The notes under the pieces are model-generated. The model was not told the origin of the DNA. It saw only the letters and a program-made list of their open reading frames with translations, and searched no databases. From an uncultured Arthrobacter sp. (lineage in GTDB: Bacteria; Actinomycetota; Actinomycetes; Actinomycetales; Micrococcaceae), in the NCBI GenBank assembly GCA_937873245.1, contig CALMVY010000294.1, positions 1 to 26,451 of the forward strand: a stretch of 26,451 bases of DNA, given 5' to 3'. Shown one piece after another: positions 6,548-16,304 of the stretch. A program made the position numbers and the translations under genes. Within the stretch, counting starts at the first letter, position 1; each line of letters opens with the position of its first letter.

Positions 6548-7240
6548 TCAGCTCCCGGCGGCGGGCGCGGCCTTGAGCGGTACCGGGACCATTTCCTGGA
6601 GTTCCTCGAGGGTGCAGCCGAAAGTTTCCCGGACCTGCACGCCGTCGGGGCCGGTCAGGAAAACCGCCTTGTCCGTGTAGATCCGGGTCACGCAGCCGAT
6701 CCCGGTCAGCGGGTAGGTGCATGTCTCGACAAGTTTGGAAACTCCCTCGCGGGTCAGGAGGGTCATCATCACGAAGACGTCCTTGGCTCCGGTGGCGAGG
6801 TCCATGGCGCCGCCGACGGCCGGGATCGCGTCCGGCGCGCCGGTGTGCCAGTTGGCCAGGTCGCCGGTGGCGGAGACCTGGAAGGCCCCCAGCACGCAGA
6901 TGTCCAGGTGCCCGCCGCGCATGATCGCAAAGGAGTCGGCGTGGTGGAAGTAGGAGGCCCCGGGCAGCTCGGTGACCGGGATCTTGCCGGCGTTGATGAG
7001 GTCGCCGTCGATCTGTTCTCCGGTGGCTTCCGGGCCCATGCCGAGCATGCCGTTTTCGGTGTGGAGCGTGATGTTCTGCTCCGGCTCGAGGAAGTTGGAG
7101 ACCAGGGTGGGCTGGCCGATGCCGAGGTTCACGAAGGAGCCGGGCTGGATGTCCCGGGCCACGAGGCGGGCCAGGTCGTCGCGGCCCAGCGGCTTCTCGG
7201 AGGTCTGGATACCGGCCTGCTTGTCCGACGTCGTGCTCAT
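6548..7240 (-). CDS. pcaJ: 3-oxoadipate CoA-transferase, beta subunit
   Basis: This 230-residue subunit B of a class I CoA-transferase moves CoA from succinyl-CoA to beta-ketoadipate, giving beta-ketoadipyl-CoA and succinate. The catalytic glutamate that forms the CoA thioester is E62 in the ENG motif (TENGMLGMGP), where it is expected. The first 17 residues are an extra tail before the family's normal N-terminus. Only one base separates its ATG from the pcaI stop codon, as expected for subunits of a heteromer. Succinyl-CoA:acetoacetate transferases are close relatives; placement between pcaF/pcaI and pcaR decides for 3-oxoadipate. Confidence 0.93.
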   Translation of the reverse strand: MSTTSDKQAGIQTSEKPLGRDDLARLVARDIQPGSFVNLGIGQPTLVSNFLEPEQNITLHTENGMLGMGPEATGEQIDGDLINAGKIPVTELPGASYFHHADSFAIMRGGHLDICVLGAFQVSATGDLANWHTGAPDAIPAVGGAMDLATGAKDVFVMMTLLTREGVSKLVETCTYPLTGIGCVTRIYTDKAVFLTGPDGVQVRETFGCTLEELQEMVPVPLKAAPAAGS

Positions 7241-7241
7241 C

Positions 7242-7901
7242 TCAGGCCACCTTCACAATGCTGTTGACGTAGATTCCGGGGGTCACGATGTTTTCCGGGT
7301 CGAGTCCGCCGGCCGGGACGATGTGGGAGACCTGGACCACGGTGTGCTTGGCCGCGGCGGCCATGATGGGGCCGAAGTTCCGGGCGGTCTTGCGGTAGAC
7401 GAGGTTGCCCTTGGCGTCGGCCGTGAGCGCCTTGATGAGGGCGACGTCGGCGTGAATGGGGGTTTCGAAGACCTGGCCGCGTCCGTCCAGGATGCGGGTT
7501 TCCTTGCCTTCGGCCAGCATGGTGCCGTAGCCGGTGGGGGTGAAGAACCCGCCGATCCCGGCGCCGGCGGCGCGGATCCGTTCGGCGAGGTTGCCCTGCG
7601 GGACGAGTTCGAGTTCGATTTCGCCGGCGCGGAACTTCGTGTCGAAGTGCCAGGAGTCGGACTGCCGCGGGAAGGAGCAGATCATCTTCTTCACGCGGCC
7701 TTCCTTGATCAGCAGAGCGAGGCCCTGGTCGGCCTGGCCGGCGTTGTTGTTGACCACGGTGAGGTCGGTGGCGCCGCAGTCCATCAGCGCGTCGATCAGT
7801 TCGAATGGCTGCCCGGCGTTGCCGAAACCGCCGATCATCACAGTGGACCCGTCTTTGATGCCGGCGACGGCCTCGCCGACGCTGTCTGCGAAGTTCAGCA
7901 T
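7242..7901 (-). CDS. pcaI: 3-oxoadipate CoA-transferase, alpha subunit
   Basis: This 219-residue subunit A pairs with PcaJ. The class I CoA-transferase signature runs from D17 through GGFGNAG to P32 (DGSTVMIGGFGNAGQP), matching the family pattern. Length is normal. The ATG at 7901 has AAAGG about nine bases upstream and begins four bases after the pcaF stop codon. The substrate assignment rests on the operon, because acetoacetate-specific subunits look very similar. Confidence 0.93.
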   Translation of the reverse strand: MLNFADSVGEAVAGIKDGSTVMIGGFGNAGQPFELIDALMDCGATDLTVVNNNAGQADQGLALLIKEGRVKKMICSFPRQSDSWHFDTKFRAGEIELELVPQGNLAERIRAAGAGIGGFFTPTGYGTMLAEGKETRILDGRGQVFETPIHADVALIKALTADAKGNLVYRKTARNFGPIMAAAAKHTVVQVSHIVPAGGLDPENIVTPGIYVNSIVKVA

Positions 7902-7905
7902 TCGC

Positions 7906-9098
<1,193 letters not shown>

Positions 9099-9102
<4 letters not shown>

Positions 9103-9569
9103 GGCGTCTGGTCCATTTCTGTGTTGTCCATTTCATGGAAGACCTGCTGCGCGGTCTTGAAGGCGGTATTGGCGGAGGGGACCCCGCAGTAGATGGCCGT
9201 CTGCAGCAGGATTTCCTTGATCTCATCCCGGCTCAGGCCGTTGGTGATGGCGGCGCGGAGATGCATGGCCAGTTCTTCCCAGTGCCCGTGGGCCACCATG
9301 GCGGTGATGGTGACCGTCGAGCGCATCTGGCGGCTCAGGCCCGGCCGGGTCCAGATGCCGCCCCAGGCGATGCGCGTGATCATGTCCTGGAAGTCTTCGG
9401 TGAAGGAATCCTTGTTGGCGTTGGCGCGGTCCACGTGCGCGGCGCCCAGCACTTCGCGGCGGACCGCCATGCCGCCGTCGTAGATCTCCTGGCTGGTGGC
9501 GTCCGGCTGGACTGCTCCATGCCGTTCCGTACCGGCCGGCGCTGCGCCGCTGAGCTCTGCGCCCGTCAC
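9099..9569 (-). CDS. pcaC: 4-carboxymuconolactone decarboxylase
   Basis: This 156-residue AhpD-like decarboxylase converts gamma-carboxymuconolactone to beta-ketoadipate enol-lactone. The core (YDGGMAVRREVLGAAHVDRA, then WGGIWTRPGLSRQMRS, HLRAAITNGLSRDEIKE and IYCGVPSANTAF) is diagnostic of PcaC. The first ~25 residues are a variable extension. It overlaps pcaD by four bases at its start and pcaF by four at its end, so all three are translationally coupled. In several actinobacteria PcaC is fused to PcaD as PcaL; here the two are separate. Confidence 0.94.
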
Positions 9570-10384
9570 TTTGCAGCCCCGGTGGCTTCGGTCCAGTTGA
9601 TGAGGCTGCGCATCAGCTCGGCGACGTGGCCGGGCGCCTCGAACGGTGCCAGGTGTGCCACACCCTCGAGGGTGGCGGCACTGGCGGTGCCGCCGCCGGC
9701 GGTGATTCCTTCAACGATCTCCGCGGCCAGGGACGGCGGGGCCACGCCGTCCTGGGCCCCGGCGATGGCCTGCGTGGGGACGCTGATGCTGCCGAGCTCG
9801 TCCCGGACGTCGTAGCCGGCGAGGGCTTCGCAGCAGAACGCGTAGCTGAAGCGGTCGGCGTCGCGCAGGCTGTGCAGCAGCCGGCTGCTGAGCTCCGGCT
9901 GGTGCTCCATGAATCCGGGCGCGAACCACCGCTGCGCCGATCCCTGGATCATCACCGGGGTGCCCTGGAGTCGGACGGTCTCGGCGCGTTCCAGCCAGCC
10001 CTCCGGTGTGCCCAGCTTGGCGCCGGTGCACTGAACGGACAGGCTCTTGAGGCGTTCGCCGTGCTTGATCCCCAGCTGCAGCCCGGTGGCGCCACCGAGG
10101 GAAACGCCGGCGTAGTGGAACCGCGCGCCGGGGGCGATCGCATCGACCAGGTCGACGACGGCGTCGGCAAGTTCAGCGACGGAGAAGGTTTCCGTGGCGG
10201 CCGGCGAGATGCCGTGGCCCGGCAGGTCCCAGGCGACGACGTCGACATCGTCGCCGAGCAGGGCGCCGGCCTGGGTCCACAGCAGCGTGGACGTGCCCAG
10301 GGACGGGCCCACCACGAGGAGGGGCTTGTCCCCCAGCGGGCGCTGGGGCGACAGCAGTACTGCCTTGACGGTTGGTCTAGCCAC
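9566..10384 (-). CDS. pcaD: 3-oxoadipate enol-lactonase
   Basis: This 272-residue alpha/beta-hydrolase opens beta-ketoadipate enol-lactone to beta-ketoadipate. The catalytic triad is visible as S95 in GVSLGG, D212 in GAQDGV and H244 in GVAHLAP, with the oxyanion-side GPSLGTS near residue 26. The start is a GTG (10384-10382) with GGAG about seven bases upstream, and it overlaps the end of pcaB by eight bases. No PcaC domain is attached. The length and triad spacing are normal for the family. Confidence 0.92.
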   Translation of the reverse strand: MARPTVKAVLLSPQRPLGDKPLLVVGPSLGTSTLLWTQAGALLGDDVDVVAWDLPGHGISPAATETFSVAELADAVVDLVDAIAPGARFHYAGVSLGGATGLQLGIKHGERLKSLSVQCTGAKLGTPEGWLERAETVRLQGTPVMIQGSAQRWFAPGFMEHQPELSSRLLHSLRDADRFSYAFCCEALAGYDVRDELGSISVPTQAIAGAQDGVAPPSLAAEIVEGITAGGGTASAATLEGVAHLAPFEAPGHVAELMRSLINWTEATGAAK

Positions 10385-11942
10385 GGGAGGCTCCGTTCAG
10401 CTCGGGGGGCGGTGATGGCTCGGAAAGTGATGGCCCGGCGACTGTGCCGGTGACGCTGTACTCCGGGTAGGCCGCGAGGATTCGGCGGGAGATTTCGGCG
10501 GCCTGGCCGAGGTAGTTGGCCGGATCCAGCAATTCCTCCAGCCGGGCCTCGGAGAGCAGCTCCGTCGGGACGGCGGCGCGGAGCAGCCGCCGGTAGGTAG
10601 CAGCCTGGTCGGCGGCCGGGACCTGCAGCGTCTGGTCCACGACGGACTGCAGCAGCTGCTTGCCGTCGGCGGCGGATTGTCCGGCCGCGGCTTGTCCGGC
10701 GGACTGCCCGGCCAGGAGCGGTGCGACGGCGGCCGTGACGGCTTCGCTGAGCAGCAGCGGTCCGGACAGCTCCAGGTTGCGCCGCATGGCGTCGGGATAG
10801 ACCTGCAGGCCTTCGGCAAGTTCCCGGAGCTGCCCGGCAGCGCCGAGGCCCAGCCGGAGCAGCTGGCGGAGGGCCGGCCATTCGCTGTGCCAGGCGCCGT
10901 CGGGGCGTTCGTCGTTGAAGTTGGCGGCGGCCAGGTGCAGCTGTGCGGCCTGGCCGGGTGCCTGCAGGGCAGCACTGCGGACCAGCACGGACAGCACCGG
11001 GTTCTGCTTCTGCGGCATGGCCGAGGACCCGCCCCGTCCGGCCGCGCGGGGTTCGGCGAGCTCGGCGACCTCCGGGCGGCTCAGGAAGAGCACGTCGGAG
11101 GCGATCTTGCCCGCCGCGTCGGTCACGGCGGCCAGGGCGTCGCCGAGGGAGGTCACTGCCAGCCGGTTCGTGTGCCAGGGTGCCGGGACCGCGGCGAGGC
11201 CGAGCTCTGCGGCCAGCCGGTCGGAGAGCTCAAACGGGCTCACACCCGAATCCGCCGTCAGTACGGTGCCGGCGGCCAGGGTGCCCGCCGCTCCTCCGGT
11301 CTGCACCGGATACTCGAGCGCCTCGAGCCGGCGGGCGGCGGCGGCGAGCCCGTGGAACCATTGGGCCGCCTTGAGTCCGAAGCTGAACGGCAGGGAATGC
11401 TGGGTGAGGCTGCGGCCCACGCAGAGCGTGTCCGCATGTTGTTCCGCGAGGGCGGCCAGCGCCGCCGTCGTCGCCTTCAGCTCGGTGAGCAGTCCGCGGA
11501 CGGCGTCCCTGGCCAGCAGGATCAGGGCTGAATCGAGCACGTCCTGGCTGGTCAGCGAGGTGTGCACGGCCTTCCCGGCACCGATCCCCGCCGTATCAAG
11601 GGCCCTGACCTGGCCGCGGAGATCCGCGAGCAGCGGGATCACCGGATTGGCGCCGCCCTGGGCGCGAACAGCAATGTCGGCGACGTCGTAGCGGTTTATG
11701 TCAGCCGCGGCGGTGACCACCGCCGCGGACCCGGCCGGCACCAGCGCCGCGCCTTCCAGCGCAGCAGCCCAGGCGGCCTCCACCCGGAGAATGGCGGCCA
11801 GTACGGCCCGGTCCCCGGTCAGCGTGGCCACGACGGGCGACGCCGAAACGGGGCTGAGTATTCCAACGTCACCCTGCAGGCCAACGTCCCCCTGGCTGCC
11901 GGCGTCGTCATCAGTGGCTCCGCTGGTTGCACGAGAGATCAC
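10377..11942 (-). CDS. pcaB: 3-carboxy-cis,cis-muconate cycloisomerase
   Basis: This 521-residue protein of the fumarase/aspartase superfamily lactonises beta-carboxy-cis,cis-muconate to gamma-carboxymuconolactone. The superfamily signature GGSSAMPQKQNP is at 304-315, with TSLTSQD near 128-134 and the TQHSLP segment near 180. It is longer than most PcaB proteins (about 450 residues). The extra length lies in an N-terminal tail with a duplicated QGDVG unit and a low-complexity insertion near 410-425 (GQSAGQAAAGQSA). Its ATG overlaps the pcaG TGA by four bases. The enzyme is cytoplasmic and acts directly on the PcaHG product. Confidence 0.93.
   Translation of the reverse strand: MISRATSGATDDDAGSQGDVGLQGDVGILSPVSASPVVATLTGDRAVLAAILRVEAAWAAALEGAALVPAGSAAVVTAAADINRYDVADIAVRAQGGANPVIPLLADLRGQVRALDTAGIGAGKAVHTSLTSQDVLDSALILLARDAVRGLLTELKATTAALAALAEQHADTLCVGRSLTQHSLPFSFGLKAAQWFHGLAAAARRLEALEYPVQTGGAAGTLAAGTVLTADSGVSPFELSDRLAAELGLAAVPAPWHTNRLAVTSLGDALAAVTDAAGKIASDVLFLSRPEVAELAEPRAAGRGGSSAMPQKQNPVLSVLVRSAALQAPGQAAQLHLAAANFNDERPDGAWHSEWPALRQLLRLGLGAAGQLRELAEGLQVYPDAMRRNLELSGPLLLSEAVTAAVAPLLAGQSAGQAAAGQSAADGKQLLQSVVDQTLQVPAADQAATYRRLLRAAVPTELLSEARLEELLDPANYLGQAAEISRRILAAYPEYSVTGTVAGPSLSEPSPPPELNGASRG
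11859..11894 (-). repeat. 18-base tandem duplication in the pcaB 5' end
   Basis: Two adjacent 18-base units encode QGDVGL and QGDVGI; they differ at a few bases. The duplication is in frame and lengthens the PcaB N-terminal tail before the conserved core. Confidence 0.7.
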
Positions 11943-12520
11943 TTCGAGGCGCCCTCGGAGTCGGCGCCTTCGAAATCAAGGAACACAGTTTCGCCTTCGC
12001 CCTGGAGCCGGATGTCCCAGGTCAGGCCGCCGTCGGGGTCGCGGCGTGCGATCAGGGTCCTGCGGCGTTCCGGATCCAGCGAGGACAGCAGCGGATCGGC
12101 GGCCAGCGCCGCCTCGTCCTCCGGCAGGTAGACCCGGGTGAAGAGCCGGTTCATCAGGCCGCGGGCGAAGACCGCCACGGCGATGAACGGCGCCGCGCCG
12201 TCCTCGGTGGGGCCGGGATTGACCGTGGTGAAGGTGAACACCCCGGTGTTGCCCACCGCGCTGCGGCCGAAGCCGGTGAAGGTGTGGCCGTCGCGGACCA
12301 GGGAGCCCGTGCGGTTTGGGACTTTGCCGTCGGCGTCGGCCTGCCAGATTTCCAGGATCGCGTCCGGGATGGGGTGCCCGGCGCCGTCGTACACGGTGCC
12401 CTGCAGCCGGATGGAGCCCGGGAAGCCGGGGGCCAGCAGCTCGCGGTCCTTGGTGTACGGAAGCGCGTAGCCGTAGAACGGGCCCACGGTCTGGCCGGGC
12501 GTCGGGGTGAGTTTACTCAT
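11939..12520 (-). CDS. pcaG: Protocatechuate 3,4-dioxygenase, alpha subunit
   Basis: This 193-residue alpha subunit of the Fe(III) intradiol dioxygenase helps cleave protocatechuate to beta-carboxy-cis,cis-muconate. It starts with the typical TPGQTVGPFYGYAL and carries the intradiol beta-sandwich (RLQGTVYDGAGHPIPDAILEIWQADADG). As expected for the alpha subunit, the complete set of iron ligands is lacking; those are in PcaH. It overlaps pcaH by eight bases at its start and pcaB by four at its end. Confidence 0.95.
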   Translation of the reverse strand: MSKLTPTPGQTVGPFYGYALPYTKDRELLAPGFPGSIRLQGTVYDGAGHPIPDAILEIWQADADGKVPNRTGSLVRDGHTFTGFGRSAVGNTGVFTFTTVNPGPTEDGAAPFIAVAVFARGLMNRLFTRVYLPEDEAALAADPLLSSLDPERRRTLIARRDPDGGLTWDIRLQGEGETVFLDFEGADSEGASK

Positions 12521-13421
12521 GGTCGTCTCCTTCTGCTCCCAGGGCCTCGTTCTCGGTCCAGGTCCGTTTGGACCCGGTCAGGACGATGTCCCAGTTGTAG
12601 GCGAGGGCCCACTCAGGCCGGGTCTGCTCGTGGTTGTAGGTGGCGACGAGCCGGTCGCGGGCATCCTGGTCCACGATCGACTGGTAGATCGGGTCCAGCG
12701 GGAAGAGCTGGTCACCGGGGAAGTACATCTGGGTGACGATCCGCTGGGTGAACTCCTGGCCGAACAGGGAGAAGTGGATGTGGGCCGGGCGCCAGGCGTT
12801 GAGGTGGTTCTTCCACGGGTAGGCGCCGGGCTTGATGGTGGTGAAGCTGTAGGAGCCGTCGGCGCCTGTGATGCAGCGGCCGACGCCGGTGAAGTTTGGG
12901 TCCAGCGGGGCGGGGTGCTGGTCGCGCTTGTGGATGTAGCGGCCGGCGGAGTTTGCCTGCCAGATTTCCACGAGCTGGCCGGCGACGGGACGGCCGTCGC
13001 CGTCGAGGACCCGGCCGGAAACGATGATGCGTTCGCCCAATGGTTCGCCGTTGTGCTGGATGGTGAGGTCTGCTTCCAACGCGTGCACGTCCATGTGCCC
13101 GAATGCGGGAGAGTGCAGTTCGATGGTCTCCGGGTCCGCGTGGTGCAGGTCCTTGGTGGGGTGGCGGAGGACGCTGCTGCGGTACGGTGCGTAGTCCAGC
13201 CGGGGCTGGATTTCCGCCGGCGCGCCGTTGCTGAGCGCCTGGGCGTAGGCGTCGCCGAGGGCCTTCATTTCTGCGCTGAGGTCCGCCTGCGACTCTGCGG
13301 CAGTATCCAGGGCAGGGCCAGCGGGCGCGTACTTCTTCGGTGCGGCCTCCGTGGCGGCGTCGGACACGTCCTCGGTGAGCGGATCCGCGTTGTAGGTTTC
13401 AAGGTTGAACTCTTCAGGCAC
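12513..13421 (-). CDS. pcaH: Protocatechuate 3,4-dioxygenase, beta subunit
   Basis: This 302-residue catalytic beta subunit carries the iron site: Y162 (AGRYIH), Y201 (GAYPWKN), H214 and H216 (RPAHIHF). The spacing is the same as in the well-known Pseudomonas enzyme, shifted by a constant 54 residues, so the N-terminal extension of about 50 residues accounts for the longer protein. The start is GTG at 13421 with a perfect GGAGG five bases upstream. The gene lies 37 bases downstream of qsuB, so the protocatechuate made by that enzyme meets its dioxygenase from the same transcript. Confidence 0.95.
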   Translation of the reverse strand: MPEEFNLETYNADPLTEDVSDAATEAAPKKYAPAGPALDTAAESQADLSAEMKALGDAYAQALSNGAPAEIQPRLDYAPYRSSVLRHPTKDLHHADPETIELHSPAFGHMDVHALEADLTIQHNGEPLGERIIVSGRVLDGDGRPVAGQLVEIWQANSAGRYIHKRDQHPAPLDPNFTGVGRCITGADGSYSFTTIKPGAYPWKNHLNAWRPAHIHFSLFGQEFTQRIVTQMYFPGDQLFPLDPIYQSIVDQDARDRLVATYNHEQTRPEWALAYNWDIVLTGSKRTWTENEALGAEGDDHE

Positions 13422-13458
13422 AGCAGCCTCCTTTCGTGGTGTGGGTAGGGGGTCTCGG

Positions 13459-15423
13459 TCAGCGGGTGGGGTTCAGCTGGTGCAGGTGGTCGTACTGGAC
13501 GGCGTGCCGCACGGGGGCGTTGGGCGCCCCGTAGCCGTCGTAGGCCCCGCGGCGCTCCACCATTTCGAAGAACACGCTGCCCACGGTGGCGGTGTAGAAG
13601 TGCAGGAACTCGCCGTCGGCGTCGCGGTCGTAGAGGAGGTTGAGTTCCCGGAGGGTCGCCAGGAAGGCCGGGTCCAGGCCGAACCGGGCGTCGAGGTCCT
13701 CGTAGTAGTTCGCCGGGATCTGGAGGAAATCAAGGCCGCGTGCTTTGGCGGCGCGGGCGGTCGCGACGAGGTCATCCACCGCGAAGGCGATGTGTTCCTG
13801 GTAGGTGCGGCGCTGGCTCGTATCCGCCGGGCCCGGGCCGGCAGTCCCGTCCGGGGACGCGCCTTCACGCTGGATCAGCGGGGCCAGGTTCAGCACGAGG
13901 CGGACGCCGCGGTCGCGGGTGGCCATCACCTGGGACCGGACCAGGCCGGTGGGGCTGGCGACTTCCGCGTACGGCTGGGGTTCCAGGGCCAGCGCGCTGG
14001 TGTAAAAGAGGACGGCTTCGTCGAAGTGCTGCCAGGGCTGGGCGAGGTTGACGTGGTCGATCACGGCACTGAGGGACCCTGCCGTTCCGGCGGACGCGTC
14101 GCGCCCTTCGCCGAATTCGCGGGTCCACACGGCGGTGCCGTCGGGGCTGCCCTGGCAGAGGAAGATCTCGGTGGAGTCCGGGGCGGCGAAGCCCTGGAAA
14201 ATTTCCTCGTCGGCCTGGCTCTTGCGCGGCACGGCCGGGGCCTTGAGCTGCTGGGCCCGGGCGGCAGCGGTGACAGGGGAATCGACGTCGAAGCCGAGGG
14301 CGGAAATGGCGGGGGCCGTCGCGGCCCCGGAGGTGCGGGATTCCGGGGAGGAGTCCTCGTTGATGATCACGCGGGCGTGGCCCATGGTCCACAATTGCAC
14401 GTTCTTGGTCCGGTGGCGCCCGTTGAACGCGAAACCCAACTGGTCCAGCAGGGTTTCCAGGCCGGCGGTATCCGCGGCCCCGACCTCGGCGAAGTTGAAG
14501 CCGGCGGGCTCGGCCACCTGCGGGAGCGTGGCCAGTTCCATCGGGTACCGGCGGCGGCCTGTTGCACGGGCACCGGCGATGCCGGTTTCCGCGGCCGGAT
14601 TCGCGTCCAGCCACTTGGCGCTCTGTTCCTCGAGCCAGATCAGCGAACGCATCGCGTCCACAGCGGTCCGTTCGACGTCGGACTGGCGGAACACGTCGTT
14701 GAAGACCTCCAGCGACACCGGCCCGGTGTAGCCGGCCCGGACCACATGGCCGAGGAACTTGGCGAGTTCAAACTGGCCCTCGCCCGGGAACACGCGGTAG
14801 TGCCGGCTCCAGGAGAGAACGTCCATGGAGAGCTTGGGGGCGTCCGCCACCTGGACGAAGAAGATCTTCTCCGGGGCAAAAGACTCGATCGGGGCGGTGT
14901 CCCAGTCCCGGGAGAGGATGTGGAACGAGTCCAGGCAGGTGCCCAGGTTGGGGTGGTCCACCGCTGCGACCAGCCGGTGGGCGTGTTCGTAGTCGTTGAC
15001 GTACTTTCCCCACGCCAGCGCCTCGTAGGCCACCTTGACGCCGTGGTCCCGGGCGAGCGCGGCGAGGGCGGCGAGCTGCTCTGCCCGGAGTCCGTCGTCG
15101 TCGATGCTGGCGGTGGCCACGTTGGAGCAGACCAGGATGGTGTCCATGCCGAGGCGGGACATGAGCCGGAACTTGGCGTCCGCACGGCGCAGGTTGGCGG
15201 CGAGCTGGTCCGCGGGCACGCTGTCGAAATCGCGGAACGGCTGGTACAGGTCCAGGCCCAGGCCCAGGTCCGCGGCCATTTTCCGGACCTCCTCCGGGCT
15301 CAGGGGGGACGTGACGAGGTCCTGCTCGAAGATTTCGATTCCGTCGAAGCCGGCGGCGGCGCAGGCCTGCATTTTTTCCCGGAGGGTGCCGGAGAGGCAG
15401 ACGGTGGCAATTCCGGTGCGCAT
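13459..15423 (-). CDS. qsuB: 3-dehydroshikimate dehydratase with C-terminal HPPD-like domain
   Basis: This 654-residue two-domain protein dehydrates 3-dehydroshikimate to protocatechuate. The N-terminal TIM barrel (about 1-280) carries the metal ligands expected for the sugar-isomerase-like family: E134, D165, Q191 and E239. The C-terminal part (about 300-654) is a vicinal-oxygen-chelate region like 4-hydroxyphenylpyruvate dioxygenase, with a complete-looking H457, H544, E620 iron triad. This matches the QsuB/QuiC1 architecture. The ATG at 15423 shares one base with the qsuD stop codon (TGATG); a longer frame to 15564 only overlaps qsuD and is rejected. The activity of the HPPD-like domain in this family is not well established. 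Confidence 0.92.
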   Translation of the reverse strand: MRTGIATVCLSGTLREKMQACAAAGFDGIEIFEQDLVTSPLSPEEVRKMAADLGLGLDLYQPFRDFDSVPADQLAANLRRADAKFRLMSRLGMDTILVCSNVATASIDDDGLRAEQLAALAALARDHGVKVAYEALAWGKYVNDYEHAHRLVAAVDHPNLGTCLDSFHILSRDWDTAPIESFAPEKIFFVQVADAPKLSMDVLSWSRHYRVFPGEGQFELAKFLGHVVRAGYTGPVSLEVFNDVFRQSDVERTAVDAMRSLIWLEEQSAKWLDANPAAETGIAGARATGRRRYPMELATLPQVAEPAGFNFAEVGAADTAGLETLLDQLGFAFNGRHRTKNVQLWTMGHARVIINEDSSPESRTSGAATAPAISALGFDVDSPVTAAARAQQLKAPAVPRKSQADEEIFQGFAAPDSTEIFLCQGSPDGTAVWTREFGEGRDASAGTAGSLSAVIDHVNLAQPWQHFDEAVLFYTSALALEPQPYAEVASPTGLVRSQVMATRDRGVRLVLNLAPLIQREGASPDGTAGPGPADTSQRRTYQEHIAFAVDDLVATARAAKARGLDFLQIPANYYEDLDARFGLDPAFLATLRELNLLYDRDADGEFLHFYTATVGSVFFEMVERRGAYDGYGAPNAPVRHAVQYDHLHQLNPTR

Positions 15424-16304
15424 CAGGCGGCCACCGCTTCGGCGGCGACGAGCTCCAGGAAGTGGGCGCGCATGCGGTCCGCGTCGGCCTCGCGGCCGGT
15501 GAAGATCCGGAAGGCGTCGGCGGCCTGACCCACCGCCATCCGGCCGCCGTCGAGCACCTCGCACCCCTTGGCGCGGGCCTCCCGGACCAGTTCGGTCTCG
15601 ATCGGCCGGTACACAATGTCCGCGACCCAGTGCCGGGGTGCCACGAGGGACATGTCCAGCGGGACACCGGGGTGCGCGGCCATGCCCACCGGGGTGCAGT
15701 GCACCAGGCCGTCGGCCAGCGGCATCAGGTGCGGGAGCTCCGCCGTCGACCGCGCCGTGACCTGCTGGTCCGGGAAGAAGCCGGCCAGTTCAGCGGCGCG
15801 TGCCGCGCAGCGGGCGGGATCGGTGTCCACCAGGTCCAGTTCGCGGACACCGGCGGTCAGCAGGGCGTAGGCGACGGCGGAGCCGGCACCCCCGGCGCCC
15901 AGCTGCACCACGCGGTTCAGCCTGGCTCCCGGCAGGCCGGAGGCGAGGGCGGCGGCGAAGCCGGAGAAGTCGGTGTTGTGGCCGGTGAACCGGCCGTCCC
16001 GGATGGTCACCGTGTTGACCGCTCCGAGCCGCCGGGCGTCGGGGGTGACCTCGTCCAGGTGGTCCAGGACCAGCTGCTTGCACGGATGGGTGATGTTCAG
16101 CCCGTTGAAGCCCAGGCGGTAGGCGCCGGTCAGGAGTTCGCCGACGCTCTGGCCGGGAAGCCCCAGTTCGGTGAGGTCGATGGGGCGGTAGAGGTACCGG
16201 AGGCCCTGCACATCGCCTTCGCGTTCGTGCATCAGGGGCGTGAGGGACGGCATCACGCCATCGCCTATCAGGCCCACGAGGAAGGACTCTGCTCGACTGC
16301 TCAT
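15423..16304 (-). CDS. qsuD: Quinate/shikimate dehydrogenase (AroE-like, catabolic)
   Basis: This 293-residue AroE-fold protein oxidises shikimate to 3-dehydroshikimate, and perhaps quinate to 3-dehydroquinate. Substrate-site residues are visible as S20 and T22 (SLTPLMHE), K76 (NITHPCKQ) and D112 (NTDFSGF). The cofactor motif GAGGAGSA is at 136-143. The following strand ends in LVDTD (D160, D162), which favours NAD over NADP and so a catabolic role; biosynthetic AroE usually has a basic residue pair here. It is the first gene of the long operon, and no 3-dehydroquinate dehydratase gene is in the window. The symbol follows Corynebacterium usage. Confidence 0.87.
   Translation of the reverse strand: MSSRAESFLVGLIGDGVMPSLTPLMHEREGDVQGLRYLYRPIDLTELGLPGQSVGELLTGAYRLGFNGLNITHPCKQLVLDHLDEVTPDARRLGAVNTVTIRDGRFTGHNTDFSGFAAALASGLPGARLNRVVQLGAGGAGSAVAYALLTAGVRELDLVDTDPARCAARAAELAGFFPDQQVTARSTAELPHLMPLADGLVHCTPVGMAAHPGVPLDMSLVAPRHWVADIVYRPIETELVREARAKGCEVLDGGRMAVGQAADAFRIFTGREADADRMRAHFLELVAAEAVAA

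Noticed and set aside
15424..15564. Longer N-terminus for the dehydroshikimate dehydratase
   Set aside because: These 47 codons are Arg/Gly-rich and lie entirely over qsuD; the barrel begins at the ATG at 15423.
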